A stretch of DNA of 64,000 nucleotides from Bacteroidaceae bacterium (GCA_024398615.1 JAKSIU010000005.1:1-64000); one strand, 5' to 3'. Positions 18,553 through 27,288 are shown, numbered from the stretch's first letter. The notes: generated by a model not told the origin, from the letters alone. Made by a program: numbers and translations.

Positions 18553-19629
18553 TCAGTCGAACTTCTTGCGGTTCATTTTCATGGCGCGGAACAGCAGCTT
18601 GGGCAGAGCCTTTTCGCGTTTGCGGTACAGCAGGCTGATGTACCAGCCCAGACGCTTGGCTACGGCAATACGGTAGGTCTCCACAAACTCAATCAGGTTG
18701 CCGTCCTGGTCCTCTATGTAGGTGAACCGGCCCGATGCGTCACCCATGTTGAACTGCTTGCCGTCAGGGCAGCTGTCAACGGTGAACGGATGTCCGTGCT
18801 CGGCGCAGTACTTGCCCAGATCGTTCATGTTGCTGACATCGAAACATATCTGGATGAATCCGGGGTCGCCCCAGTATCGGCCTTCAAAGATACGGCGCGG
18901 TTCGCGGTCGCGACATTGTACCAGCTCTATGTAACCGGTCGGGAGCAGGGGCGAGAATGCGCCAACAGCCTTGTCGGGACGGCATACCAGGGTGCGGCGG
19001 AACTCTCCGCTGCCTCCGGCCATCCATGCCAGATCGTCAAAATGACCGTATTCGTTATATATCACCTTGTTGTATCCGAGTAAGTCCGAATAGACCTTGC
19101 GGGCGCCATCCATGTCCTTGACGCCTATCATGCATCCTATCACGCCTCCGAATTCCTTGCCTTCGTCAATCAGAATGTAGTCATCCTGAACTGCCTGGAA
19201 CCAGTTCCCTTCAGGATCTTCGATGAAGAACGTGGTCTTGCCGTCCGGGCCGGTCACAATGGGACTGACCTTGTCCCAGATGGATGTGGCGTAGCGGTGT
19301 GCGCTTTCAGTGTTGCGGCACTTTATCTTGGTGCAGAAGATTCCCATGTCGCCCACCTGAATCTGGAAATCGGCCGGTTTGGGCTTGCGCTGCGAGTACT
19401 GCCAGATTTCAAGTCCGCCTCCGCCCTGGAGGTTGACGGCAATTGCGGCATGGCGCTTGCGGGGATGTCCTCCGGTATAGGGGAGCATGCGCTCGGCTAC
19501 GGTATCGTCCTCAAGAATGCAGATGTCCGTTCCGAACATCTTTGCAAACCATTTCCATGAATCATTGACTGAAGTGGTGCCTACGCCCACCTGCTGTATG
19601 CCGGTAATGAAAAATCTGTCAGGCTGCAT
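18553..19629 (-). CDS. Two-domain VOC family protein (dioxygenase/glyoxalase-like)
   Basis: A 358-residue protein with two vicinal-oxygen-chelate modules, about residues 8-150 (GIQQVGVGTTSVNDSWKWF; FFIEDPEGNWFQ) and 160-320 (IGCMIGVKDMDGARKVY; YIEDQDGNLIEFVE), plus a basic C-terminal tail. The layout recalls 4-hydroxyphenylpyruvate dioxygenase and bleomycin-resistance-like proteins; conserved His and Glu residues would bind a metal. The substrate is unknown. The start at 19627-19629 is preferred over an ATG 39 nt upstream because conservation should begin near MQPDRFFITGIQ. It converges on the PL11 gene, with 22 nt between stops. Confidence 0.7.
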   Translation of the reverse strand: MQPDRFFITGIQQVGVGTTSVNDSWKWFAKMFGTDICILEDDTVAERMLPYTGGHPRKRHAAIAVNLQGGGGLEIWQYSQRKPKPADFQIQVGDMGIFCTKIKCRNTESAHRYATSIWDKVSPIVTGPDGKTTFFIEDPEGNWFQAVQDDYILIDEGKEFGGVIGCMIGVKDMDGARKVYSDLLGYNKVIYNEYGHFDDLAWMAGGSGEFRRTLVCRPDKAVGAFSPLLPTGYIELVQCRDREPRRIFEGRYWGDPGFIQICFDVSNMNDLGKYCAEHGHPFTVDSCPDGKQFNMGDASGRFTYIEDQDGNLIEFVETYRIAVAKRLGWYISLLYRKREKALPKLLFRAMKMNRKKFD

Positions 19630-19760
19630 AATCTGTAATGTGTTGTTTTCGGTCTGCAATGATAGCAATTATTCACGGCACTTCCAACCGGATTGACTCG
19701 AGAAAGATGTAACGGTTATAAAAAACGGCCAAAATATATGGACTCTGTCACATATTGGCT

Positions 19761-19768
19761 TACTTTTG
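19761..19768 (+). promoter_or_regulatory. -7 box (TACTTTTG) for tatA-tatC
   Basis: TACTTTTG matches TAnnTTTG and lies 24 nt before the tatA ATG. No TTG is found at the expected -33 position. Confidence 0.5.
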
Positions 19769-19792
19769 CAGAAAACAAAACCATTTGCAGCT

Positions 19793-20002
19793 ATGACATT
19801 TACCCCGCTTTTTGCATTAGGCTCATCAGAGGTCATCCTTCTTGTTGTGGTAATTCTGCTTCTGTTCGGAGCAAAGCGCATTCCCGAACTCATGAAGAGC
19901 ATGGGCAAGGGCGTGAAGAGTTTCAAGGAGGGCATGAAGGAGGTTGAGGACGACATCAAGTCCTCCGATGACTCCGCTTCCGAAAACAAGACAAAGGAGT
20001 AA
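19793..20002 (+). CDS. tatA: Twin-arginine translocase TatA/TatE subunit
   Basis: A 69-residue inner-membrane protein forming the Tat protein-conducting element. One membrane helix (SSEVILLVVVILLLFGAKRIPE region) with the FGAKRIPEL hinge is followed by an amphipathic helix (MKSMGKGVKSFKEGMKE) and an acidic tail. The ATG at 19793 is chosen; an upstream TTG in frame would lengthen the N terminus with no family support. tatC follows 9 nt downstream and no tatB is present, as usual in Bacteroidetes. Confidence 0.93.
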   Translation: MTFTPLFALGSSEVILLVVVILLLFGAKRIPELMKSMGKGVKSFKEGMKEVEDDIKSSDDSASENKTKE

Positions 20003-20011
20003 TTCCCGCCC

Positions 20012-20809
20012 ATGGCCGTCCCTGAAGACAAGCCAATGACTTTCTGGGACCATCTGGATGTCCTGCGTAGCGTGATTCTGCGCATTCTCGCGGTAGCTCT
20101 GGTTGGTTTTCTGGCCGCATTCTGTTTCAAGGAACCGCTGTTCCGGCTTATTCTGGCTCCCAGTCATCCCGATTTCATTTTCTACCGCTGGATTGCCGCC
20201 ATATCAGGCTGGCTGGGTATGAACGGCGGTGGAATGCAGGACTTCAATGTGGAGCTGTTCTCTACGACCCTGACTGCCCAGTTCATGATTCACATGAAAA
20301 TGGCGTTCTACGTGAGTCTTGTTGCCATTCTCCCATATACGCTTTACCTGCTGTACGGTTTCGTCTCTCCGGCTCTCCGTAGCAACGAACGCCGCAGTTC
20401 CACAAAAGTGGTTGTCTGGTCATACGTGTTGTTCATGCTTGGTGTGGCACTGGACTATCTTATCATTTTCCCGCTTGCATTCCGTTTTCTGGGCACATAC
20501 CAGGTCAGCCCCGACATACCGAACGTCATCACACTTGAATCATACACCGATACCCTTATCACCCTGACTCTGATGATGGGTGTCCTGTTCGAGCTGCCGG
20601 TGCTGTCGTGGTTCCTTGGCAAGCTGGGAGTGATTGACGCCCCGTTCATGAAGAAGTACCGCCGTCACGCCATTGTGGCCATCATGGCAATTGCCGCCAT
20701 AATCACCCCGACCACTGACATCTTCACCATGATCATGGTCTCGCTGCCCATCTATCTGCTCTACGAACTGAGCATAGTCATTGTCCGACGGACCGGCAGC
20801 CGCAGGTGA
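20012..20809 (+). CDS. tatC: Twin-arginine translocase subunit TatC
   Basis: A 265-residue six-helix membrane protein that recognises twin-arginine signal peptides and recruits TatA. The N-terminal MTFWDHLDVLRSVILRI segment matches the conserved TatC HLxELR region, and FVSPALRSNERR precedes the third helix. The C-terminal helix carries TPTTDIFTMIMVSLPIYLLYE, a strongly conserved TatC block. It pairs with tatA 9 nt upstream. No obvious Tat substrate was noticed in the window. Confidence 0.95.
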   Translation: MAVPEDKPMTFWDHLDVLRSVILRILAVALVGFLAAFCFKEPLFRLILAPSHPDFIFYRWIAAISGWLGMNGGGMQDFNVELFSTTLTAQFMIHMKMAFYVSLVAILPYTLYLLYGFVSPALRSNERRSSTKVVVWSYVLFMLGVALDYLIIFPLAFRFLGTYQVSPDIPNVITLESYTDTLITLTLMMGVLFELPVLSWFLGKLGVIDAPFMKKYRRHAIVAIMAIAAIITPTTDIFTMIMVSLPIYLLYELSIVIVRRTGSRR

Positions 20810-20878
20810 TTCTTGCCTTCAGGTATTGTTCACAGCTATCACACATTGGCATGGAAATAATTTTGATGCTTCAACAAT

Positions 20879-21547
20879 ATGAATATGAAAAAGATTGTAG
20901 TTTGTCTGACCGCCATCGTCGCCTTTCTGGCATGCAGCGTATCTTGCAGTAAGGATGATCCGGTGGAACAGTCGGATGATGTAAGAGAACTTATCATAGA
21001 GGCTATAGATGCAGCAAGCCTGCCGGTCTGTGATAAGAATGGATGTGAGGTCGGCATGGCGACATTGATCGACATCAGTCATATCAGCGATGGGCCTGCG
21101 TTCTGCAGTTGCATTTTCTTTAATCAGACCATTCAGGTTGACTCCTGTGATCATTTCTTCATGGAAGTCGGTAAAGATGAATGCGTGGAGGTGGAGGTGA
21201 AAGAGATGGTTGCGGAAAATGTTGCAATAACGGAATTGGACCTTGAAGTTGCCGGAAAGGTAGCGGAAACCGTAAAACCATTACTTGGAAACAAGCGGAA
21301 TAATCCTGAGTTTCTTGTCAACATGAGGGAACTGTTCAAGCGGGATGTGAAAAAAGAATTGTCGACAGTTGTCCTGTCGCGGCAGGAAGTCAACGCAAAT
21401 CTGGAGGAATACGTTGGCCAGGTATTCATGGCCATTACTACGTTCACTGGTATGACGGTGACTGTTCAAGGCATTATGGAAGTTCATGAAACTCATGCTG
21501 ACGGGCTTGATGACATGGTTTCTCCCCTTGGGCTGATAATGTTTTGA
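20879..21547 (+). CDS. Uncharacterised lipoprotein
   Basis: A 222-residue protein I do not recognise. The N terminus (MNMKK, hydrophobic stretch, then CSVSCSKDD) looks like a Bacteroidetes lipoprotein with C23 as the likely lipidated residue; the lipobox is imperfect. The body is acidic, with three cysteines clustered as CxC and CDHFF near residues 77-90, and a helical C-terminal half. The start could be 20879 or the ATG at 20885. It converges on the fucosidase gene. No function is offered. Confidence 0.6.
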   Translation: MNMKKIVVCLTAIVAFLACSVSCSKDDPVEQSDDVRELIIEAIDAASLPVCDKNGCEVGMATLIDISHISDGPAFCSCIFFNQTIQVDSCDHFFMEVGKDECVEVEVKEMVAENVAITELDLEVAGKVAETVKPLLGNKRNNPEFLVNMRELFKRDVKKELSTVVLSRQEVNANLEEYVGQVFMAITTFTGMTVTVQGIMEVHETHADGLDDMVSPLGLIMF

Positions 21548-21565
21548 TGAGTTCGTGGAGGTAAG

Positions 21566-21594
21566 GAATAATAGATGTTGAAATCCTATTATTC
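21566..21594. terminator. Inverted repeat between convergent genes
   Basis: Arms GAATAATAG (21566-21574) and CTATTATTC (21586-21594) are perfectly complementary over 9 bp with an 11-nt loop. The right arm runs into the last codons of the fucosidase. It may stop transcription from one or both sides, though the stem is AT-rich and has no clean T-run. Confidence 0.35.
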
Positions 21595-23553
21595 GAACAA
21601 CAATGCATCGACAGAGACTGTGCCTTTCAGGTTGACCAGCTCTATGGTGTGGGGGCCGCGTTTCAGACGTCTTGACTTGAAAACCTTCTGTCGGACTGAT
21701 ACGGTTGCTCCCGGGGATTGGTTGAAGCTGACTGTCCCACGGATTTTTCCGTCAATTTCCACTTGCATCAAGCCTGTAAATTCTCCAGTCGGAGCTATAA
21801 TGCTTACGCGTCTGCCGGTGAATCCGGTTTTCCATCGGTCTCCCGGCTGGTCGCTGAACGATATGTCGTTGTTGAAGTCGCCCCGTCCTGTGTTGCAGCG
21901 CCTGTTCCAACCGTATGTGCTGACTCCTGGGTCATCGTCATTGAACCAGAGCCTGTCATGACTTATCCTGAGGACCTTGAAGCCCGATGCCAGTTCCTTG
22001 TCGGTGATGTCTGGAGTGGGGACCGGATGTCCTATTTCAACCTTCAGTCCGTTTGTGTTGCGTGTGAATGCAAGTTTCTGTCCGCTTTCGACCATTTCAA
22101 CACTGGTGATGCGCCCAACAGAAGCGTTGTCGGCAGACAGTGCGTCAAGCATTACGCTTTCGCCTTCCCAGTCAACAAGAACAGCATAGATGTTGCCTCC
22201 CTGACGCGAGTAGATTACGTGTTCGTTGCCCCATACGTCAAACGGACGGGAACCGTAGACCGCATCTTTGTTGATCTCTATCCATCGGCCTATGTCCAGA
22301 CATATCTGGCGTGCTTCGTCATCGATATTGCCACGGCCATGCTGGGTTATGTTCAGCAGCAGGCATCCGTTCCGCGATACGTTCTGCATGAGCCTGGTTA
22401 TGATTTCGGCTGCACTGCGGTATGATGCACCCTGCTTGTAGTGCCAGTCCTGCAGGCTGACTTCTGTCTGGAAGGGGAAGGCCATGATGCTGTCTTCAGT
22501 ATACAGTTCAGTGCTTTTGACAAGCGAACGGTCAACCAGCGGGAGCAGTTCCGGCGAATTCTGGAAACTGTTGTAACGTCCACCTACACCTTTGAAAGTC
22601 GCCACGACCTGTCGGTTGCCTTCGGAACGCTTTGCCGCAATGTTGTAGAAATTGGCCACAATCTGCGGAGTGAGCCTTCCAAGACCCATGTTGATGCCCA
22701 GATCCTCCTGGGAATCGCCAGCGTGTTCGTCAAAATAGATCATGTCGGGACTGTATTTGCGAATGGCGTCATCGACTCTCCACATGAACTGGTTGGCGAA
22801 AGGTGAATCAAGAGAGTTCCTGCCGTTTTCATGTACGGGGCCATACAGGTCCGCAGGGTCGAGTCCTTCCCACCACTGGCCCTGTCCGTCCTGACGGGTA
22901 AGCATGGCATCGTACGGTACTCCTGCCTTGTCGCCCCTGCGGTCACTTTTGTAACGCACCGGCATGAACTGGCCCCATGTGCGGGCAGGAGTATTGTGGA
23001 AACCTATACCGAACGGCATGTCATATTTATGTGCCACTTCAGCCCAGATGCCGACAATGTCCTGGCGCGGGCCTACATTGACTGAATTCCAGGGCTGATA
23101 TTCCGAATCCCAACAGTCGAAATTGTCATGGTGGCTGCCCATTGCCACAAAATATCTTGCACCCATCCTGATGTACAGCTGCATCAGATCATCTGGGTCC
23201 CACAAGTCAGTTTTCCAGTCGCTGCACAACTCCTTGTAGCCGTATTCCGATGGGTGGCCAAAGTGTTCCAGATGGTAGCGGTATTGCTGGCTTCCTTCCA
23301 TATACATGCCGCGCGCATACCAGTCTCCGTCTTCAGCGGCCGATTGGGGGTCCCAATGTGACCATGCACCGAACTTGGCTTCGCGCCACCAGGATGGTAC
23401 ATTGTACAGGCGGCTGATGTCGTTCCAGTCAGTTGAATATTCGCCTGATTCGATCTCAAGCGGCGGCATGTTCCAGATATCGATACCTGTAGTATCGGAT
23501 TTCGCCGCTACTTGTATCGATAGCAGAATGGCAGCAATGATGGTGCCTTGCAT
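21589..23553 (-). CDS. GH29 alpha-L-fucosidase
   Basis: A 654-residue secreted retaining exo-fucosidase. A signal peptide covers about residues 1-17. The GH29 barrel shows the YFVAMGSHHDNFDCW block (134-148, equivalent to the conserved KHHDGF region) and MIYFDEHAG with D275 as the probable nucleophile. A beta-rich C-terminal region (about 470-654) looks like the usual GH29 beta-sandwich plus an additional carbohydrate-binding-like module ending in VDALLFE. It would release fucose from host or plant glycans. Its ATG is 16 nt below the carboxyltransferase stop, so it may be read from that gene's promoter. Confidence 0.88.
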   Translation of the reverse strand: MQGTIIAAILLSIQVAAKSDTTGIDIWNMPPLEIESGEYSTDWNDISRLYNVPSWWREAKFGAWSHWDPQSAAEDGDWYARGMYMEGSQQYRYHLEHFGHPSEYGYKELCSDWKTDLWDPDDLMQLYIRMGARYFVAMGSHHDNFDCWDSEYQPWNSVNVGPRQDIVGIWAEVAHKYDMPFGIGFHNTPARTWGQFMPVRYKSDRRGDKAGVPYDAMLTRQDGQGQWWEGLDPADLYGPVHENGRNSLDSPFANQFMWRVDDAIRKYSPDMIYFDEHAGDSQEDLGINMGLGRLTPQIVANFYNIAAKRSEGNRQVVATFKGVGGRYNSFQNSPELLPLVDRSLVKSTELYTEDSIMAFPFQTEVSLQDWHYKQGASYRSAAEIITRLMQNVSRNGCLLLNITQHGRGNIDDEARQICLDIGRWIEINKDAVYGSRPFDVWGNEHVIYSRQGGNIYAVLVDWEGESVMLDALSADNASVGRITSVEMVESGQKLAFTRNTNGLKVEIGHPVPTPDITDKELASGFKVLRISHDRLWFNDDDPGVSTYGWNRRCNTGRGDFNNDISFSDQPGDRWKTGFTGRRVSIIAPTGEFTGLMQVEIDGKIRGTVSFNQSPGATVSVRQKVFKSRRLKRGPHTIELVNLKGTVSVDALLFE

Positions 23554-23569
23554 TCACTTGGATCGTGAA

Positions 23570-25351
23570 TCACTTTTCCAGCCAGCCTATCACTTCTCCC
23601 TTGGATACCAGAGAACCATGGTCTTTTTCTACAGCGGCAAGATGGCAGTCGGCGGGGGCGATTATGTTCTCAATGAAACTTGCACCGGTTTCCTGGATGG
23701 CGCAGATCCAGTCGCCCTTCTTGTACTGCTTGCCGTATGGCGGGTTGCATGACTGGTCAACGAAGTCAAGATCCCAGATCACGCGGCCCTTGACGGGTGC
23801 TTCAACGGGTTCGGCATCGGGATGCAGTATGGCACGCTTGTCGGCGGCAGTGAAGTGCTTGACAGGAGCGCCTGCGGTTCCTGCCTGAGCCTTTTCCATA
23901 CGGGCCATGAGGTCCTTGTTGAACTGGTCCTTGGCCTGTCCGGACTTGTATTCGCGGTACTGCTTCTCGTGCATGGCGAATTCGAACAGTTCCTCGTCAT
24001 CCTGTCCGCGGTCCCAGCCGTTCTCTGCCATTTCCTTCTCGAAACGCGGCAGTTCGTCGGGGTAGAGGACCTGTGGGTCATCGGTATAGAACTCCTTACC
24101 CTGTTCCTTTGCAAGCTGGATGATTTCAGGTGCAAGTTCTCCAGGCAGTTTGCCGGACTTGCCCAGAACCATACCCCACATGGCGGGATCCATGCGGGTG
24201 AACGGCTTCTCGTCCATTGACTTGGAATACAGGTTCATGAGGGCTGCATTCTTTACGTACTGGCTGAACGGGGTCACAAGGCATGGTGTGCCAAGCATGG
24301 GCCATATGCGCTGGACTTCGTCAAAGAGCTCGACCAGAAGCTCGTCTTCAGACAGTTCCTTTTCACCTTTCTTCTTGAGGTTCGTGTTGATGGCTGCATG
24401 CATGCCCTTGAGGTCGGCCATGAGCGAACCCATCATGCCGCCGGGAAGACCGCAACCTACCAGCAGTGAGCTCATCAGTGAGTTCTTGGGGTCAATCCAG
24501 TAGCCCAGGAAATCATCCATGAAGCTCTGTGTCAGACTGCGTGCCTCCATGTATGCCTTCATGTTGATGTCCTTGACCAGGAATCCTGCATCCTTGAGCA
24601 TGGACTGGATTGTAATTACATCGGGATGGACCTTGCCCCATGACAGAGGTTCCATTGCCACGTCAAGAACGTCACCTCCGGCCTTGGCAACCTCAAGCAT
24701 GTTTGCTACTGCAAAGCCAGGTCCGTTGTGGCCGTGATACTGGATGATGATGTCCGGGTGCTGTGACTTGATTGCGCTGACAATCTTGCCCAGCATGGCG
24801 GGACGGCCAATGCCGGCCATATCCTTCAGACAGATTTCCTGTGCTCCGCCCTCAATGAGCTGTTCGGCCAGATTGATGTAGTAGTCGGCGGTGTGTACCT
24901 TCGAGTAGGTAATGCACATGGTGGCCTGGGCTGTCATGCCGGCCTGTTTTGCCCATTTGATAGACGGGATTATGTTGCGCGGGTCATTCAGTCCGCAGAA
25001 GATTCTGGTTATGTCAACGCCCTGTGCGTGCTTTACCTTGTACATGAGCTGGCGCACATCGGCCGGAACAGGATTCATGCGAAGTGCGTTGAGTCCGCGG
25101 TCCAGCATGTGGGTCTTGATTCCGACTTCGTTGAACGGCTTGGTGAAGGTGCGTACTGCCTGGTTCGGGTTCTCGCCATACAGCAGATTGACCTGCTCCA
25201 TTGCACCGCCATTGGTTTCAACACGGTCAAAGCAGCCCATGTCGATGATGACCGGAGCAATCTTTGCCAACTGGTCCTTACGTGGAACATACTTGCCCGA
25301 TGACTGCCACATATCGCGGTATACAAGACTGAATTGGATTTCCTTCTTCAT
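23570..25351 (-). CDS. OadA-like carboxyltransferase with degenerate biotinyl domain
   Basis: A 593-residue relative of oxaloacetate decarboxylase alpha / pyruvate carboxylase subunit B. The TIM-barrel carboxyltransferase domain (about 1-300) keeps VYRDMWQSS near the N terminus, the catalytic lysine in LKDMAGI and the metal-binding YHGHNG motif. A PYC_OADA-like domain follows (about 310-480). The C-terminal 50 residues resemble a biotin/lipoyl domain, but where a carrier has EAMKM this protein reads ETGASF (554-559), with no lysine to biotinylate. It may act on a separate biotin carrier or have lost decarboxylase function. Promoter and leader hairpin lie upstream. Confidence 0.75.
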   Translation of the reverse strand: MKKEIQFSLVYRDMWQSSGKYVPRKDQLAKIAPVIIDMGCFDRVETNGGAMEQVNLLYGENPNQAVRTFTKPFNEVGIKTHMLDRGLNALRMNPVPADVRQLMYKVKHAQGVDITRIFCGLNDPRNIIPSIKWAKQAGMTAQATMCITYSKVHTADYYINLAEQLIEGGAQEICLKDMAGIGRPAMLGKIVSAIKSQHPDIIIQYHGHNGPGFAVANMLEVAKAGGDVLDVAMEPLSWGKVHPDVITIQSMLKDAGFLVKDINMKAYMEARSLTQSFMDDFLGYWIDPKNSLMSSLLVGCGLPGGMMGSLMADLKGMHAAINTNLKKKGEKELSEDELLVELFDEVQRIWPMLGTPCLVTPFSQYVKNAALMNLYSKSMDEKPFTRMDPAMWGMVLGKSGKLPGELAPEIIQLAKEQGKEFYTDDPQVLYPDELPRFEKEMAENGWDRGQDDEELFEFAMHEKQYREYKSGQAKDQFNKDLMARMEKAQAGTAGAPVKHFTAADKRAILHPDAEPVEAPVKGRVIWDLDFVDQSCNPPYGKQYKKGDWICAIQETGASFIENIIAPADCHLAAVEKDHGSLVSKGEVIGWLEK

Positions 25352-25391
25352 TTTATTCTATGTTTTTGTATTATTATTCAATAAATCATGC

Positions 25392-25416
25392 AAAGCATGG
25401 TATATTTCCATGCTTT
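25392..25416 (-). other. Leader hairpin at the 5' end of the carboxyltransferase mRNA
   Basis: AAAGCATGG (25392-25400) and CCATGCTTT (25408-25416) form a perfect 9-bp stem with a 7-nt loop. It would sit at the very 5' end of the transcript begun from the adjacent -7 box, where such hairpins can protect mRNA or respond to a regulator. Confidence 0.5.
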
Positions 25417-25420
25417 TCTG

Positions 25421-25428
25421 CAAAAATA
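25421..25428 (-). promoter_or_regulatory. -7 box (TATTTTTG) for the OadA-like gene
   Basis: The minus strand reads TATTTTTG, a match to TAnnTTTG, about 70 nt before the ATG. The expected -33 TTG is not evident, partly because the terminator hairpin of the next gene occupies that space. Confidence 0.5.
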
Positions 25429-25460
25429 CAAAAAATGACCGCATATTACTACGCGGTCAT
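25424..25460 (-). terminator. Rho-independent terminator of the EamA gene
   Basis: On the minus strand ATGACCGC (25460-25453) pairs with GCGGTCAT (25442-25435), 8 bp with a 10-nt loop, followed by a T-rich run (TTTTTTGTATTTTT). It lies about 30 nt after the transporter stop. Its T-run overlaps the -7 box of the next gene. Confidence 0.75.
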
Positions 25461-25490
25461 GCAAATTATTGCAAAAAAGTATGCCTTGGC

Positions 25491-26390
25491 CTATTGCATC
25501 GAGCCAATCAGCAGGAATGCCAGTCCTATGAGTACAAGAACCAGGTCTATTGCCTTGCTCTTGAGATTCTTCTCCTTGAAAAGCATGGCTCCGCAGAGGA
25601 ATGACACCACCACACTGCTGCGCCGTATCATGGAGACAACTGAAATCATGGCTCCGTCAAGCGTGAGACTGTAAAAATATGCATAATCGGCCATGGTCAG
25701 GAATACTGCAATCAGGACTATGCTCCATTTCCATTGGAACGGGGTGCTCTGATTCCTTCCCGGCCACCAGAGCACGAACAGAACCGCTGTCATCAGGGCC
25801 AGCTGGTAGAAATTGCTCCATGCCTGGACGAACATGTTGTTGAAGCTGCCCAGCAGGTATTTGTCGAACAGGGCGCTCACGGCTCCCAGCAGGGTGGCCA
25901 TGATTACACAAAGCACCCATTTGTCGCGTCTGAAGTCAATTCCTTCCTGTCCGGCACTGCGGCTCAGCATGTAGAACGATACAATGGCTATCAGTACGCC
26001 GATCCACTGGTAGATGTTCAGATGCTCATGGAAGACCAGCAGTCCTCCCAACAGCACTATGATGGGACGTGTGGCATTGATGGGACCGAACAGCGTGATG
26101 GGCAGATGCTTCATCCCGAAGTAGCCGAATATCCATGAGCCAAGGACAATGGCCGCCTTGAGCATGATGAGCCGATGCATTTCCCACGAACCGGCAGGAA
26201 CGAAAAACATGCTGGAGTCCTGAAGCCCGCCACAATGGGACAGGACAGCGAACGGCAGCATGAGCAGACTGCAGAACAGGGTGTTGAGCCACAACACCGG
26301 AATGACGGCGTTGCTCTTAAGCGACTGTTTCTTGGAAACGTCGTAGAATCCAAGAAACAGAGCCGATAGAAGAGCAAATCCCCACCACAT
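25491..26390 (-). CDS. EamA/DMT superfamily transporter
   Basis: A 299-residue inner-membrane protein with about ten hydrophobic helices in two repeats, the drug/metabolite transporter fold. Typical elements include the GFYDVSKKQSLKS loop after helix one, FGPINATRPIIVLLGGLLVFHEHLNIYQWIGVLIAI at the end of repeat one (about 115-150) and an equivalent second-repeat ending. Substrates in this family are metabolites or amino acids and cannot be inferred here. Its ATG shares one base with the DUF3078 stop (TGATG), so it is translated from the same message. Confidence 0.85.
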   Translation of the reverse strand: MWWGFALLSALFLGFYDVSKKQSLKSNAVIPVLWLNTLFCSLLMLPFAVLSHCGGLQDSSMFFVPAGSWEMHRLIMLKAAIVLGSWIFGYFGMKHLPITLFGPINATRPIIVLLGGLLVFHEHLNIYQWIGVLIAIVSFYMLSRSAGQEGIDFRRDKWVLCVIMATLLGAVSALFDKYLLGSFNNMFVQAWSNFYQLALMTAVLFVLWWPGRNQSTPFQWKWSIVLIAVFLTMADYAYFYSLTLDGAMISVVSMIRRSSVVVSFLCGAMLFKEKNLKSKAIDLVLVLIGLAFLLIGSMQ

Positions 26391-27253
26391 CAGAACTTGT
26401 AGCTGAGACCGAGTCCAAGAATCTCCTTGAACTGGACACGTGCTCCGTGTATTCCGTCCTCATCGATGTACTTGATGTCGTCATCGTACTTGAGGGTTGA
26501 CTGGAAAGTCAGAGTCACGAACTTGGAAAGGTTCAGACCTACCAGCATATCCCAGTTCACGTCAATGTTGCCGAATGAATCGTCATATGCGGTGAAGAGG
26601 TCAAGAGCTGATTTCAGGGTCATCTTGCCGTTCATGAGCTTGTCGTAGTTGCAACTGGCTTTGAAGGTGGCACCAAGCTGGGTGCGGAGCATCTTGCCCG
26701 GGTCAACACCATAGCGGGTTGAGAACAAGGTATCGGCAGTTATTGTCAGCTTGCCGGCAACAGGTGAGAAGTAGAATGCAAGATTGTCGTTTGGCTTGTA
26801 GTCAAGACCGACTGATACGTTAAGGTATGCCGGGGTCAGGAACTTTGAAATGAGGGTCCTGTCGCCTGCGTTGTTGTACTGATAGCCGTCAGTCATCTGG
26901 GTCTTGAAATCCAGGAGGGCAGCGTAGTAGACCTTTTCCGTCATCTGCTGTCCGAACTTGGACGCAAAGTTCAGGTTGTCAATGTTCTTTCTCCAACCGG
27001 TCATTTTCGTGTTGTTCTGACCATAGTTTATGCTCAGGTCATTGGTCCATGAAATCTTGTCCTTCTTGTAGTTCAAAGAACCGTTCAGGTAGGCGTTTGA
27101 GGCGACTGAGTTGTCACCGCCTTCACTCCAGTTGGTGAATGAAGTCTGTGAGAAGTTGATGCCTGTAATTCCGCTGTGTACCCAAGGAGTCTCTTCCTGG
27201 GCCATAGCAAATACCGGTGCCAGTAAGGCCAGAATGAAAAGTTTTGTCTTCAT
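26390..27253 (-). CDS. DUF3078 outer-membrane-like protein
   Basis: A 287-residue protein with a signal peptide (MKTKLFILALLAPVFAMA) and alternating beta-strand pattern throughout, ending in LGLGLSYKF, the aromatic C terminus typical of outer-membrane barrels. It matches the Bacteroidetes DUF3078 family (WVHSGITGINFSQTSFTNWSEGGDNS near the mature N terminus). Function unknown. The ATG at 27251-27253 is chosen because it begins the signal peptide. It is co-transcribed with the EamA transporter. Confidence 0.82.
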   Translation of the reverse strand: MKTKLFILALLAPVFAMAQEETPWVHSGITGINFSQTSFTNWSEGGDNSVASNAYLNGSLNYKKDKISWTNDLSINYGQNNTKMTGWRKNIDNLNFASKFGQQMTEKVYYAALLDFKTQMTDGYQYNNAGDRTLISKFLTPAYLNVSVGLDYKPNDNLAFYFSPVAGKLTITADTLFSTRYGVDPGKMLRTQLGATFKASCNYDKLMNGKMTLKSALDLFTAYDDSFGNIDVNWDMLVGLNLSKFVTLTFQSTLKYDDDIKYIDEDGIHGARVQFKEILGLGLSYKF

Positions 27254-27280
27254 ATTGTTGTATGATTTGTTTTCCGGCCG

Positions 27281-27288
27281 CAAATTTA
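27281..27288 (-). promoter_or_regulatory. -7 box (TAAATTTG) for DUF3078-EamA
   Basis: The minus strand reads TAAATTTG, 27 nt before the ATG. It separates this pair from the ABC-F operon that ends at 27319. Confidence 0.55.
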
